DNA of 13,805 bases from Spirochaetaceae bacterium (GTDB lineage Bacteria > Spirochaetota > Spirochaetia > DSM-27196 > SLST01): NCBI GenBank assembly GCA_007129695.1, contig SKVA01000406.1, positions 1-13,805 on the forward strand, in the 5' to 3' direction. Positions within the stretch are counted from its first letter, which is position 1. Each line of letters opens with the position of its first letter. Shown piece by piece: positions 1 to 7,456 of the stretch. The translations under genes and the position numbers were made by a program. The notes under the pieces were generated by a model that did not search any database, was not told the origin of the DNA, and saw nothing but the letters and a program-made list of their open reading frames with translations.

Positions 1-422
1 CCGACCTCGACGCCGACTTTGATGCGGCGCGGCAAGAGATCCTTGCGTCGGCTGCCGACTGGAGGGATGGTTCGGCACCGGGCGTGGCGCGTTACCGGTC
101 GCTCCTTGCGGCGCGCCTGTTTCGCGACCTCTGTCCGGACGGTACACTCGACTTTTCGGTCTCCGCGGTCGGTCTTGGCCCCCTTGCGCTCGTGTTCCTG
201 CCGTTCGAGATACTCACTTCGTTTGGAGTCGCTCTCGCCGAGCATCATCCGGAGGCCCGGATCGTCAGCTGCGCGGACGGGTACGACGGCTACTTGCCGG
301 ACCGGACGGAGATCGCCGCCGGCGGGTACGAGGGGGAAGCCGGCAGCCGCCATCTGGCCGTGGATGCCCGTGATGCAGTGCTCGAAGCCGCATCGGGGAT
401 CGCCGCATCGCTCGTTCCGTGA
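1..422 (+). CDS. Neutral/alkaline ceramidase-like protein, C-terminal part (5' end outside window)
   Basis: Only the last 139 codons are present. The frame is open from base 3 to a TGA at 420-422 and must start upstream of the window. The segment LGPLALVFLPFEILTSFG followed by CADGYDGYLPDR and a GGYE element resembles the C-terminal half of bacterial proteins carrying the neutral/alkaline non-lysosomal ceramidase N-terminal fold, where a 'G-P-L-A-L/V-F-P-G-E' strand is followed by 'A-N-G-Y-x-G-Y-x-P' and 'GGYE'. Members of that family hydrolyse N-acyl sphingosines, or are uncharacterised relatives annotated only by homology. The catalytic N-terminal region is missing here, so neither activity nor localisation can be judged. 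The gene converges on the M19 dipeptidase gene with 22 bp between stop codons and no clear hairpin terminator. The family call rests on a few motifs recognised by eye. Confidence 0.6.
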   Translation, partial: DLDADFDAARQEILASAADWRDGSAPGVARYRSLLAARLFRDLCPDGTLDFSVSAVGLGPLALVFLPFEILTSFGVALAEHHPEARIVSCADGYDGYLPDRTEIAAGGYEGEAGSRHLAVDARDAVLEAASGIAASLVP

Positions 423-444
423 ACCACCCCGGGCTTGTCGCCGG

Positions 445-1389
445 TCACTCCCCGACGATGTCGCGAATCACGCGGAGCCAGTTGCGCCCCATCACCTTCT
501 CGATCTCGTCCGGTGAGTACCCGCGGGAGGCCATGCGTTGCGCGACCATCGGGAGCCCGGTGCAGTCGGGCATGACCAGACCGTAGGGCGCGGTGAAGCC
601 GTCGAAGTCGGTGCCGATGCCGATGGAATCGACTCCGGCGACGTCGATCATCCGGGCCAGGTGGTCGAAGACACGGTCCAGCGTGACATTTGCCGGTGTC
701 GGGTCGACAAACACTCCGGGGAAGGTCAGCCCGACCAGGCCGCCGGTGGAGGCGATCGCGCGCAGCTGATCGTCGGTGAGGTTACGCGGGTGATTGCATA
801 CCGCACGCGCGTTCGAATGCGACGCGACCACCGGCCGGGTCGCTACGGAGAGGACGTCGGTGAGCGCCTGGTCCGAGAGGTGCGACACGTCGACGATCAT
901 CCCGATGCTCTCCATCTCCCGGACGACCTCCCGGCCGAACGCGGACAGGCCGTCGTCGCCGTCGCCGTAGACCCCGCGGGCGATCGGGTTGCGCCTGTTC
1001 CACGTGAGCGTCATCAGGATGACTCCGCGCTCGTGGAACTCGTGGAGCGTTTCGATCCTCGTCCCGATCGCCTCGCCGCCCTCGATCGTCACGAAGCCCG
1101 CCGTCTCGCCTTCGGCGACCGACCGTTCGATGTCAGACGCTGACCGCGCGTGAACGAGCCCTTGTCCGGCCATCACCAGTTGGTCGAACGTCGACAGCAG
1201 CGCGCGCGTGTGCGACGTCGCGTCGGCCACGTGTTCGTCGGTCGTGAACAGTGCGAGCGCAACCGCGCTGACGCCGGCCTTCTGCAGGCGCGGCAGGTCG
1301 ACGTGACCGGTCTCGGAGCGCTCGAAGAAGTCGCGACGTCCGTGGTGGACCTCCAGAATCGCGTCGGTGTGTCCGTCTATGATCAACAC
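445..1389 (-). CDS. Membrane-dipeptidase-family (M19) dipeptidase
   Basis: This 314-residue protein is a full-length zinc dipeptidase of family M19 (renal dipeptidase type). It has HTD near the N terminus (H7, D9), the bridging glutamate in IEGGE (E103), the two later metal histidines in DVSH (H170) and ASHSNAR (H191), and GTDFDG with D261. M19 enzymes cleave dipeptides and, unusually, tolerate a D-amino acid at the C-terminal position. No signal peptide or anchor is visible, so the enzyme should be cytoplasmic. The GTG start overlaps the lysA stop by 7 bp, which implies translational coupling, and a modest GGGGA lies about 6 nt upstream. It is the last gene of the eight-gene cluster, where it would split residual dipeptides such as L-Ala-D-Glu or X-D-Ala. 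The substrate is inferred from context. Confidence 0.93.
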   Translation of the reverse strand: MLIIDGHTDAILEVHHGRRDFFERSETGHVDLPRLQKAGVSAVALALFTTDEHVADATSHTRALLSTFDQLVMAGQGLVHARSASDIERSVAEGETAGFVTIEGGEAIGTRIETLHEFHERGVILMTLTWNRRNPIARGVYGDGDDGLSAFGREVVREMESIGMIVDVSHLSDQALTDVLSVATRPVVASHSNARAVCNHPRNLTDDQLRAIASTGGLVGLTFPGVFVDPTPANVTLDRVFDHLARMIDVAGVDSIGIGTDFDGFTAPYGLVMPDCTGLPMVAQRMASRGYSPDEIEKVMGRNWLRVIRDIVGE

Positions 1390-2663
1390 CTGACGTCCCC
1401 GGGGAGAGTTGCCTCGCGCGCGAGCAGGTCGTCGTAGGTCTCTCGCCGAACCGACAGGCGGTGTGCGCCGCCATCTGTGATCACCATAGCGGGTCGCGGC
1501 AGCAGATTGTACGTACTCGCCATCGAGTGGTTGTACGCCCCGGTCGTGAACACGACGAGCGTGTCCCCCGACACCGGCCGCTGGAGCGCGATGTCACGGA
1601 TCAGGATGTCTCCCGACTCGCAGCACTTCCCGGCGACCGTCACAACCGCGTCGGCCGGGTCGTCGGGACGGTCTGCGACTATCGCGGCGTAGCGCGCGCC
1701 GTAGAGCGCGGGTCGTGGGTTGTCCGCCATGCCGCCGTCGACGCTCACGTAGGTTCGGACCCCCGGAATCTCCTTGATCGAACCTATCGTGTAGAGCGTG
1801 ATGCCGGCCTCCGCGACGATCCACCGCCCCGGCTCGATCACGATGCGTGGAACCGGGAGGTGCAGGCGCGCGCAGTGCCGCGCGACGTCCTCCATCATCG
1901 CGTCGGTGAAGTAGCGAAGCGGCTTCGGATCGTCGTCGGACGTGTAGTGCACGCCGTACCCGCCCCCCAGGTTGAGCTCACGCGTCGTCAGCCCGACCCC
2001 CTCCATCCGCTTCACCAGATCCAGAAGGACTCCGGTCGCCTGCCGGAACGCGTCGTTCGAGTGCAGCTGCGAACCGATGTGCGCGTGAAAGCCCAGGAGC
2101 TCTAACGCATCGCTATCGAGTGCCGTACGGACCGCGCGCTCCAGGACGTCGCCGCCGAGCGGGACTCCGAACTTGGAGTCGACCTGACCGGTCGAGATGT
2201 ACTCGTGCGTGTGGCCGGCGACTCCCGGCGTGATCCGGAACAGGATTCGCGGGCGCACACCGGCCTGTGATGCGACGCGGGACAACAGATCGAGCTCGTA
2301 CACGTTGTCGACGACGATCCGGCCGACGCCGAGCCTGATCGCGAGTTCGAGTTCGTCGCGCGCCTTGTTGTTACCGTGGAAGTAGACGCGCTCCATCGGG
2401 AAGCCCGCACGGTGCGCGGTGTAGATCTCGCCACCAGACACGACGTCGAGCCCGACGCCTTCGGACGCGACAATCCGACAGAGGTCGAGCGTCAACAGCG
2501 CCTTGCTCGCGTAGAGCGCGAACGTGTTGTCGTGCCTGTCCAGGAACGCCGTACGGATCTCGGACAACCGTTCGCGCACCATCCGCTCCGAGATCACGTA
2601 GAGCGGTGTGCCGTACTCGCGCGCGAGCGCGACCGTGTCGCATCCGTCGAAGCTGTATCCCAC
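1383..2663 (-). CDS. lysA: Diaminopimelate decarboxylase
   Basis: The 426-residue product is a fold-type III PLP enzyme that converts meso-diaminopimelate to L-lysine and CO2. The PLP lysine lies in YASKAL (K54). Other family landmarks are HIGSQ (H195), NLGGGYG (232-237), EPGR (277-280), the CESGD loop with catalytic C348, and GAYNHSM with Y377. Length and motif order match ordinary LysA. The start is GTG, one base after the stop of the LD-carboxypeptidase gene, with a strong GGGAGGT four nucleotides upstream inside that gene. The stop overlaps the dipeptidase start. Surrounded by murein-peptide enzymes, it could channel diaminopimelate released from peptidoglycan into lysine. It could equally be the cell's only biosynthetic LysA. 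The two roles are compatible and cannot be separated from this window. Confidence 0.95.
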   Translation of the reverse strand: MGYSFDGCDTVALAREYGTPLYVISERMVRERLSEIRTAFLDRHDNTFALYASKALLTLDLCRIVASEGVGLDVVSGGEIYTAHRAGFPMERVYFHGNNKARDELELAIRLGVGRIVVDNVYELDLLSRVASQAGVRPRILFRITPGVAGHTHEYISTGQVDSKFGVPLGGDVLERAVRTALDSDALELLGFHAHIGSQLHSNDAFRQATGVLLDLVKRMEGVGLTTRELNLGGGYGVHYTSDDDPKPLRYFTDAMMEDVARHCARLHLPVPRIVIEPGRWIVAEAGITLYTIGSIKEIPGVRTYVSVDGGMADNPRPALYGARYAAIVADRPDDPADAVVTVAGKCCESGDILIRDIALQRPVSGDTLVVFTTGAYNHSMASTYNLLPRPAMVITDGGAHRLSVRRETYDDLLAREATLPGDVRC

Positions 2664-2664
2664 G

Positions 2665-3636
2665 CTACCTCCCTCTTCCGTCGTCGGTCGCCGGCTCGAG
2701 TATCTCGAACCGCCCGCCGGACGCGTCGATGCGGGCAGATACGCCCATCGGCAGCGTCAGCGTCGGCAATCCGTGTCCGGCGACCACGCCGCTCAGCACC
2801 GGCTTGCCCGACGGACCAAGCTGGTCGGCGAACACCTGGGCAAGCGTCAGGGTTCGGTCCGACTCCGACGCGACGCAGCGCTCCCACGTCCCGAGTACAA
2901 CCCCACGACACGCGTCGAAGTACCCGGCGAGCCGCAACTGGTTCAGCATGCGGTCGACGCGGTAGGGTTCCTCTGCGACATCCTCAAGGAACACGATCGC
3001 GTCGTGCGGGTCAAGCGCGTAGTCGGTGCCGACGAGCGCCGAAACCAGCGCCAGGTTTCCGCCGGTGAGCCGCCCGGTGGCGACGCCCGGAGTCACGCAA
3101 GCGACCCCCCGGTTGCCCGGCGTGTCCGCGAAGACGACCGGCCCGCCGCCGCCGGTGGTCACGACGCGCAGCCACCGGTCGCGCGACTGCCGATCGAGTT
3201 TTTCGAAGCCCGACGCCATCGGCCCGTGGATCGTCGGGAAACCGGCGAACCGTGCGAACGCCAGGTGGAGCGCGGTGATGTCGCTGTAGCCGATGAAGAG
3301 CTTCGGATTGCGCGCGATCAGCTCGTAGTCGATCAGGTCGAGGATCCTCGGTGTCCCGTATCCGCCCTTGAAGCAGAGCACCGCGTCAATCTGCGGATCG
3401 GCAAAGAAGCGGTGAAGATCGGCGGCGCGTTGCGCATCGCCTGCAGCCAGGTAGCCGTAGCGCTCGCTCACCGCACCCGCCGCCGTTGCACCGACCACGA
3501 CGCGAAACCCGAGCGACTCGATCGCCACGATCGCGTCGGACAGCGCGTTCTCCCGAGTGGTCGACCCCGACGGCGCGACGATCCCGATCCGGTCACCCGG
3601 GCGCAGTGCGCGCGGTTTTCGTGCTCCCGCTGCCAT
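2665..3636 (-). CDS. LD-carboxypeptidase, S66 family (LdcA/MccF-like)
   Basis: This 323-residue protein has the S66 serine peptidase layout. The nucleophile elbow is IGYSDIT (S118), the catalytic glutamate lies in FLEDVAEEPYRVDRML (E218), and the histidine in AGHG (H288). LdcA enzymes remove the terminal D-Ala from murein tetrapeptides by cutting the L-DAP-D-Ala bond in the cytoplasm. MccF relatives hydrolyse microcin C-type acyl-sulfamoyl adenylates. The absence of a signal peptide fits both. Neighbouring D-amino-acid enzymes favour the LdcA role. The open frame continues 69 bp upstream, but the ATG at 3634-3636 is preferred: it comes two bases after the dppA stop and begins MAAGARKPRALRPGDRIG, the usual N-terminal strand of the family. 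Its ribosome site is weak, so coupling to dppA translation is likely. The last bases carry the lysA ribosome site. Confidence 0.88.
   Translation of the reverse strand: MAAGARKPRALRPGDRIGIVAPSGSTTRENALSDAIVAIESLGFRVVVGATAAGAVSERYGYLAAGDAQRAADLHRFFADPQIDAVLCFKGGYGTPRILDLIDYELIARNPKLFIGYSDITALHLAFARFAGFPTIHGPMASGFEKLDRQSRDRWLRVVTTGGGGPVVFADTPGNRGVACVTPGVATGRLTGGNLALVSALVGTDYALDPHDAIVFLEDVAEEPYRVDRMLNQLRLAGYFDACRGVVLGTWERCVASESDRTLTLAQVFADQLGPSGKPVLSGVVAGHGLPTLTLPMGVSARIDASGGRFEILEPATDDGRGR
2667..2674 (-). promoter_or_regulatory. Ribosome binding site of lysA
   Basis: AGGGAGGT on the minus strand lies in the last codons of the LD-carboxypeptidase gene, with its GGAGG core four bases before the GTG start at 2663. 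It is one of the strongest sites in the cluster. Confidence 0.7.
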
Positions 3637-3638
3637 CG

Positions 3639-4445
3639 CTACAACACGAAGCTCAGGAAGGCGAGCACGTCGAGCCACCGCAGCGCGGAGAAGATGACGC
3701 CGCACGCGCCGTCTCTGCTCGCGCCCGGGTAGAACGACGCGCGGCGCGCCATCGCATGGCGCGTTGACACGAACTCGATCGCTACGTCGAACCGGTCGGG
3801 AAGGTCGACGATCAGTCCGACGGGGTCGTCGGCGAGTGCATCGCTCACCGCATCGGCGATCGCCCGGTGGGCGCGCGCGGGGTGAACCGATCGAGTCGCA
3901 GCGCCGATTCCTTCGAACACCGCGACCGTGCGAAGGTTCGGCGCGATCGCACGAGCCGATTCGCAGAGCGCGGAGTCGCCAGAGAGTACGAGCGACGGGA
4001 CGCCGAAGCTCGACGCGGTGTACGCGTTCAGCAGAAACTCCGATGCAGGGAGCCCGTTCACGTGGATGCGCTGCGAGTTCGTGTTCAGCGTGTGCGCGAG
4101 CGGGTTACCGTCGGACCCGGCCGCCGAGTGGTACCCCAGGTAGCAGGCACCGATGAAGCTGTCGTCTATGCCTGCCATCATCGAATACGGATCGCGCGTC
4201 CATGCCCTGATCAGCGACGCCTGTTCAGGAAGAAGGCTTGGGTCGATGGACCGACCCGAGTCGTGCGCGTCCTTGACTACGATGTCCTCAACGCCGGCAT
4301 CGCACGCGGCGCGACAGAGTGCGGCGGCCTCCATAGTCATTTCGCGTCGGAAGTACGCCCCCTGAGCGTCATCGATCCGCGTCTCCTGCCAGTCGGCTAT
4401 CCCGCAGATGCCTTCGATGTCGACGCTGACGTAGAGTCGTTTCAT
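3639..4445 (-). CDS. dppA: D-aminopeptidase, M55 family (DppA-like)
   Basis: The 268-residue product matches family M55, whose model is Bacillus subtilis DppA, a decameric zinc D-aminopeptidase that releases N-terminal D-Ala from D-Ala-D-Ala and D-Ala-Gly-Gly. The N terminus MKRLYVSVDIEGICG supplies D9 and E11 as metal ligands. Further ligands are H61 in KDAHDS, H106 in LGYHSAA and E136 in PASEFLLNAY, and H118 in LAHTLN fits the catalytic histidine. Length agrees with the family. The open frame extends 135 bp upstream of the chosen start, but that extension only shadows the M20D gene. The ATG at 4443-4445 overlaps the upstream stop as ATGA and has GGAGG four bases before it. The C terminus is unusually hydrophobic (LDVLAFLSFVL). 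The protein should be cytoplasmic, and its activity partly duplicates the VanX-like gene product upstream. Confidence 0.92.
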   Translation of the reverse strand: MKRLYVSVDIEGICGIADWQETRIDDAQGAYFRREMTMEAAALCRAACDAGVEDIVVKDAHDSGRSIDPSLLPEQASLIRAWTRDPYSMMAGIDDSFIGACYLGYHSAAGSDGNPLAHTLNTNSQRIHVNGLPASEFLLNAYTASSFGVPSLVLSGDSALCESARAIAPNLRTVAVFEGIGAATRSVHPARAHRAIADAVSDALADDPVGLIVDLPDRFDVAIEFVSTRHAMARRASFYPGASRDGACGVIFSALRWLDVLAFLSFVL

Positions 4446-5632
4446 AGTGCCTCCATTCGTTGGCCGAGCACGCGCAGCGCGACAGCAACCTGCATCGCGG
4501 CGCCAATGGGCAGGCAGGCCTCGTTGAGCACGAAGCGGCCGCTGTGAAGCGGTGCGTATTCGTGATCGGGGCTCGCGCATCCAAGGTGGTAGAACGCGCC
4601 GGGCGTATCGAGCAGGAAGAAGGAGAAGTCCTCGACCCCCATGCTCGGGCTCTCCTTCCAGACCACGCTGTCGGACCCCAGCAGGTCGCGGGCGGTTTCC
4701 GTGACGATATCGACCGCGTCGGCGTGATTGACGAGCGCGACGTAACCGTACGACACGTCGACTTCGCCGGTCGCTCCGAACGCTTCGGTCACGCCGGCGA
4801 CGACGCGCCGCACCTTGTCGACGAGCGTGTCGCGCAGGTCGTCGTTGACCGCGCGCAGCGTCGCCGACATCGTCACGCGATCGGCGATGATGTTGGAGCG
4901 AATCCCGCCGTTGATCGTACCGACGGTGATCACCGCCGATTCGAGCGGCGACACCGCACGCGACACCAGGTTGTTGAGCGCCACCACGACGTGCGACGCG
5001 ACCAGGACCGCGTCGATCCCCGTCTCCGGGTACGCACCGTGGCCACCCTTGCCGTTGATCGTGATCGACAGCGACGTGCTGCAGCCGTTGAGCGTCCCGT
5101 ACCGCGTCTCGATCCGGCCAACCGGCAGGTAGGGCATCACGTGGAGCCCGAACACGTAGTCAACGCGCGGGTTCTCCATGCAGCCGCGCGCGATCATCGG
5201 CTCGGCGCCGCCGACGGTCTCCTCGGCCGGCTGAAAGAGCAGCTTGACGGACCCGTCGAAATCATTGCGATGCTCGGAGAACCAGCGCGCGGCGCCCAGG
5301 AGAATCGTCGTGTGCGCGTCGTGCCCGCACGCGTGCATTCTGCCGTCGATCGTCGACGCGAACGGCAGGCTGGTCTGCTCGCGGATCGGGAGCGCGTCTA
5401 TGTCGGCGCGAAGCGCGACGGTTGGTCCCGGTCTTTGACCGCGGACGATGCCGACGATCGCGGTGTCGGTTCGGTCGTAGTCGATGCCCAGGCGCCCGAG
5501 CTCGAGCTCGATTCGCGCCGCGGTCATCACTTCCTCGTTTCCGAGCTCGGGGATCTGATGGAGTTCGCGGCGAACTGCGACCATCCAGTCGGTCATCACC
5601 GCGCACTCGTCCAGAAGCTGCTCACGATCCAC
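4442..5632 (-). CDS. M20D-family amidohydrolase (N-acyl-amino-acid / N-acetyl-diaminopimelate deacetylase-like)
   Basis: This 396-residue protein is a full-length M20D metallopeptidase. It shows RADIDALPI (75-83), HACGHDAH with metal ligands C102 and H104, FQPAEE with E137/E138, GLHV with H164, the dimerisation-domain GKGGHGAYP element, and a C-terminal LHSGRF with H363. The family removes acyl or aryl groups from amino acids: hippurate hydrolase, aminobenzoyl-glutamate hydrolase, auxin-conjugate hydrolases and the Bacillus N-acetyl-L,L-diaminopimelate deacetylase all belong here. Motifs alone do not choose among them. Linkage to lysA makes an N-acyl-diaminopimelate or N-acyl-peptide substrate attractive. 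The GTG start lies inside the end of alr (11 bp overlap), with GGAGGTGA just upstream. The stop overlaps dppA. There is no signal peptide. Confidence 0.9.
   Translation of the reverse strand: MDREQLLDECAVMTDWMVAVRRELHQIPELGNEEVMTAARIELELGRLGIDYDRTDTAIVGIVRGQRPGPTVALRADIDALPIREQTSLPFASTIDGRMHACGHDAHTTILLGAARWFSEHRNDFDGSVKLLFQPAEETVGGAEPMIARGCMENPRVDYVFGLHVMPYLPVGRIETRYGTLNGCSTSLSITINGKGGHGAYPETGIDAVLVASHVVVALNNLVSRAVSPLESAVITVGTINGGIRSNIIADRVTMSATLRAVNDDLRDTLVDKVRRVVAGVTEAFGATGEVDVSYGYVALVNHADAVDIVTETARDLLGSDSVVWKESPSMGVEDFSFFLLDTPGAFYHLGCASPDHEYAPLHSGRFVLNEACLPIGAAMQVAVALRVLGQRMEAL
4450..4454 (-). promoter_or_regulatory. Ribosome binding site fixing the dppA start
   Basis: GGAGG on the minus strand lies four bases before the ATG at 4445, which overlaps the M20D stop as ATGA. 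It excludes the 45-codon upstream extension. Confidence 0.7.
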
Positions 5633-6833
5633 TGGTCACCTCCGCGTCGATCTGATCGACGATCTGCGTGATCCTGCCCCCGCGGCAGTAGACGCGCGGG
5701 ACCCGCTTGCCGATACCGGCGAGTATTTCGTTCCGGTTGGTTCCCGCCCAGGCTGCGGCGTCGTTCAGCGTGACTTCGTCGCGGCTCGACCGCCCGAGCA
5801 GCAGCACCTCATCGCCGCGCGCCACGCCCGGGACCGCGCTCACGTCGACCGTGCACTGATCCATGCAGACGAGCCCGACGACCGGAGCTGCGACGCCGCG
5901 GATCACGACGTGCGCGCGGTTTGAGAACGCGCGTCGATAGCCGTCGGCGTAGCCTACCGGGAGCGTCGCGAGCGTCGCTCCCGACGGCGGAGCGCGCCAC
6001 GTGAAGTCGTAGCTCACCCCTTCGCCGGGGGCGAGCATGCGGATCCTCGCGATGCGGGTCTTCAGCGCGAATGGGACGCGGATGCCGTCGATCGACCGGG
6101 GTCCGAGCGGCGGTGCGCCGTAGAGGATCGCCCCCGGTCTCACCATGTCCAGATGAAAGTCGGGGTAGCGCACCATCCCGATCGAATCGCACAGATGGAG
6201 CGCCGGAAGCTCGATGCCGCGCGCGCGTACTCGGCCGGCAAAACCGGTCAACCGCTCGAACTGCCGCGTGTCCGACTCGCCGCTCTCGAGCGCGAGGTGC
6301 GAGAACACCCCGTCGACGACGATGCCGGGCATCCGCGCGATCCGTTCGACCGACTCGACGGCCGTATCGTCGTCGTCGCATCCAAGGCGGTTGAACCCGG
6401 TGTCGAGCTTGATCTGCACATGGGCGGGTCTTCGCGTCCGGCCGGACCAGCGCGACAGCAGCTCGGCCTGCCGCTCTTCGAACAGCGTGACCGTTATCGA
6501 TCGATCGGCCGCGGCGGCGAGCAGCCGGTCGGGTGTATACCCCATGATCATGATCGCCGCGTTCGGGAACGACCGCCGCAGCAGCGCAGCCTCGGTCAGG
6601 CACGCGACCGCGATCACGTCGGCCCCCGCCGTCAGGAAGACTCGAGCCACCGGGACCGAGCCCATACCGTACGCGTCGGCCTTCATGACCGCCGCGACGG
6701 CTACGCGCCGATCCGGGTTCGTCCGATCCAGGAACTCCCTGACGCGATGGAAGTTGGACGCGAGTGCGTCTTCGTCTATCTCGTACCACGTATCGCGGGG
6801 GGGCTGGTGTGTCGACACCGGTGAGTATATCAC
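5622..6833 (-). CDS. alr: Alanine racemase
   Basis: The 403-residue product is a fold-type III PLP racemase interconverting L- and D-alanine. The PLP lysine is in VMKADAYGMG (K51). The other landmarks are KLDTGFNRLG (142-151), MVRPGAILYG, the catalytic tyrosine in GEGVSYDFTW (Y275), LPVGYADGYRR and VCMDQCTVDV. One departure is HLCDSIG at 213-219, where many alanine racemases read H-x-x-N-S-A: the Asn is Asp here, while the phosphate-contacting Ser is kept. The GTG start overlaps the stop of the VanX-like gene as GTGA, and AAGGTG sits eight bases before it. In this cluster it would convert D-Ala freed by the VanX-like, DppA-like and LdcA-like enzymes to L-Ala. It may also supply D-Ala for cell-wall synthesis. 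Specificity for Ala over Ser cannot be read from the sequence. Confidence 0.94.
   Translation of the reverse strand: MIYSPVSTHQPPRDTWYEIDEDALASNFHRVREFLDRTNPDRRVAVAAVMKADAYGMGSVPVARVFLTAGADVIAVACLTEAALLRRSFPNAAIMIMGYTPDRLLAAAADRSITVTLFEERQAELLSRWSGRTRRPAHVQIKLDTGFNRLGCDDDDTAVESVERIARMPGIVVDGVFSHLALESGESDTRQFERLTGFAGRVRARGIELPALHLCDSIGMVRYPDFHLDMVRPGAILYGAPPLGPRSIDGIRVPFALKTRIARIRMLAPGEGVSYDFTWRAPPSGATLATLPVGYADGYRRAFSNRAHVVIRGVAAPVVGLVCMDQCTVDVSAVPGVARGDEVLLLGRSSRDEVTLNDAAAWAGTNRNEILAGIGKRVPRVYCRGGRITQIVDQIDAEVTSGS
5636..5643 (-). promoter_or_regulatory. Ribosome binding site of the M20D gene
   Basis: GGAGGTGA on the minus strand, embedded in the alr coding end, has its GGAGG core six bases before the GTG start at 5632. 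It supports the 11 bp gene overlap. Confidence 0.7.
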
Positions 6834-7450
6834 GAGCGGTGCACCTTGCGCGACTCATGAGTCGCTTCGCACGGATCAACGTCCAGCAAGGCACGGTCCG
6901 TGTGTTCACGGTCGGTGTAGTGCCACCATTCGGCGTGGTACGAAGCGAATCCCGCCCCTTCCATGATCGCGAGCAGCCGCGCGCGGCGACCGCAGAGTTC
7001 GGGCGGCGCGTCTGTATAGCGGTGCGATGCGCGGGGAGAGAACTCGTCGTAGTCGCTCGGCATCTGCAGCGCGGTTCCGTCGGGCGTCGCGAGCGTCACG
7101 TCGACCGCCGCGCCGCGGTTGTGCAGTGAGCCACGCGACGGGGGCGCAACGAAGTCATCGTCCGGAAGCAGGTCCCACATCAGACGCTGAATCCCGAGCG
7201 GACGGTAGGCGTCCAGCACCAGCAGCGCGTACCCATGAGCGCGCGCGTCGACCGCCGCGGCGCTGAGCTTCGCGGCCGTCGCCCCCAGCAGTAACGCGCG
7301 ATTGCAGCGGTAGAGCGCGCGGCCGAACACGTTGTCGGGTCTGCAGTACGCCAGATCGACGAAGACGTCGGGGCACGTGACCGACACGTCGACAAGGCCA
7401 TGCGGCAGCCCACCCGGGTGTGCAGCCGACGCGTGGAACTCTCGGCTCAC
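6830..7450 (-). CDS. D-Ala-D-Ala dipeptidase (VanX/DdpX type, M15D)
   Basis: The 206-residue protein contains the complete M15D active site: VDLAYCRPDN (31-40), AYRP with R83, SLHNRGAAVDVTL with zinc ligands H110 and D117, and AEWWH with catalytic E174 and zinc ligand H177. VanX and DdpX hydrolyse the free dipeptide D-Ala-D-Ala in the cytoplasm or periplasm. No signal peptide is seen here, so a cytoplasmic site is expected. No vanH or vanA-type ligase gene is nearby, so a nutritional or recycling role like E. coli DdpX is more likely than glycopeptide resistance. The GTG start lies six bases after the cyclase stop, with only a partial ribosome site (AGTAGG) before it. The stop overlaps alr, linking D-Ala release directly to racemisation. 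Weak upstream initiation signals make cotranscription with the cyclase gene likely. Confidence 0.93.
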   Translation of the reverse strand: MSREFHASAAHPGGLPHGLVDVSVTCPDVFVDLAYCRPDNVFGRALYRCNRALLLGATAAKLSAAAVDARAHGYALLVLDAYRPLGIQRLMWDLLPDDDFVAPPSRGSLHNRGAAVDVTLATPDGTALQMPSDYDEFSPRASHRYTDAPPELCGRRARLLAIMEGAGFASYHAEWWHYTDREHTDRALLDVDPCEATHESRKVHRS

Positions 7451-7456
7451 AGCGGC

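Noticed and set aside
423..444. Possible bidirectional terminator between the convergent first two genes
   Set aside because: The 22 bases show no stable hairpin followed by a T-run on either strand.
2665..3636. MccF-type microcin C immunity gene
   Set aside because: The fold family is the same, but no toxin, maturation or export genes are near and all neighbours act on D-amino-acid peptides.
2608..3732. Plus-strand open frame of 374 codons opposite the LD-carboxypeptidase gene
   Set aside because: No domain pattern, Arg-rich composition, and complete overlap with a convincing S66 gene.
4460..5671. Long plus-strand open frame of 403 codons opposite the M20D gene
   Set aside because: It is Arg/Asp/Val-rich shadow sequence with no recognisable motif, while the minus strand encodes a complete M20D enzyme with all metal ligands.
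6824..6829. TATACT on the minus strand at the start of alr as an internal promoter
   Set aside because: It lies just downstream of the alr start codon, so it could not drive full-length alr, and no -35 was identified; the GTGA overlap points to read-through transcription.
6830..7450. Glycopeptide-resistance (van) cluster
   Set aside because: Only the VanX-type peptidase is present; there is no vanH dehydrogenase, D-Ala-D-Lac/Ser ligase or VanRS pair in the neighbourhood.
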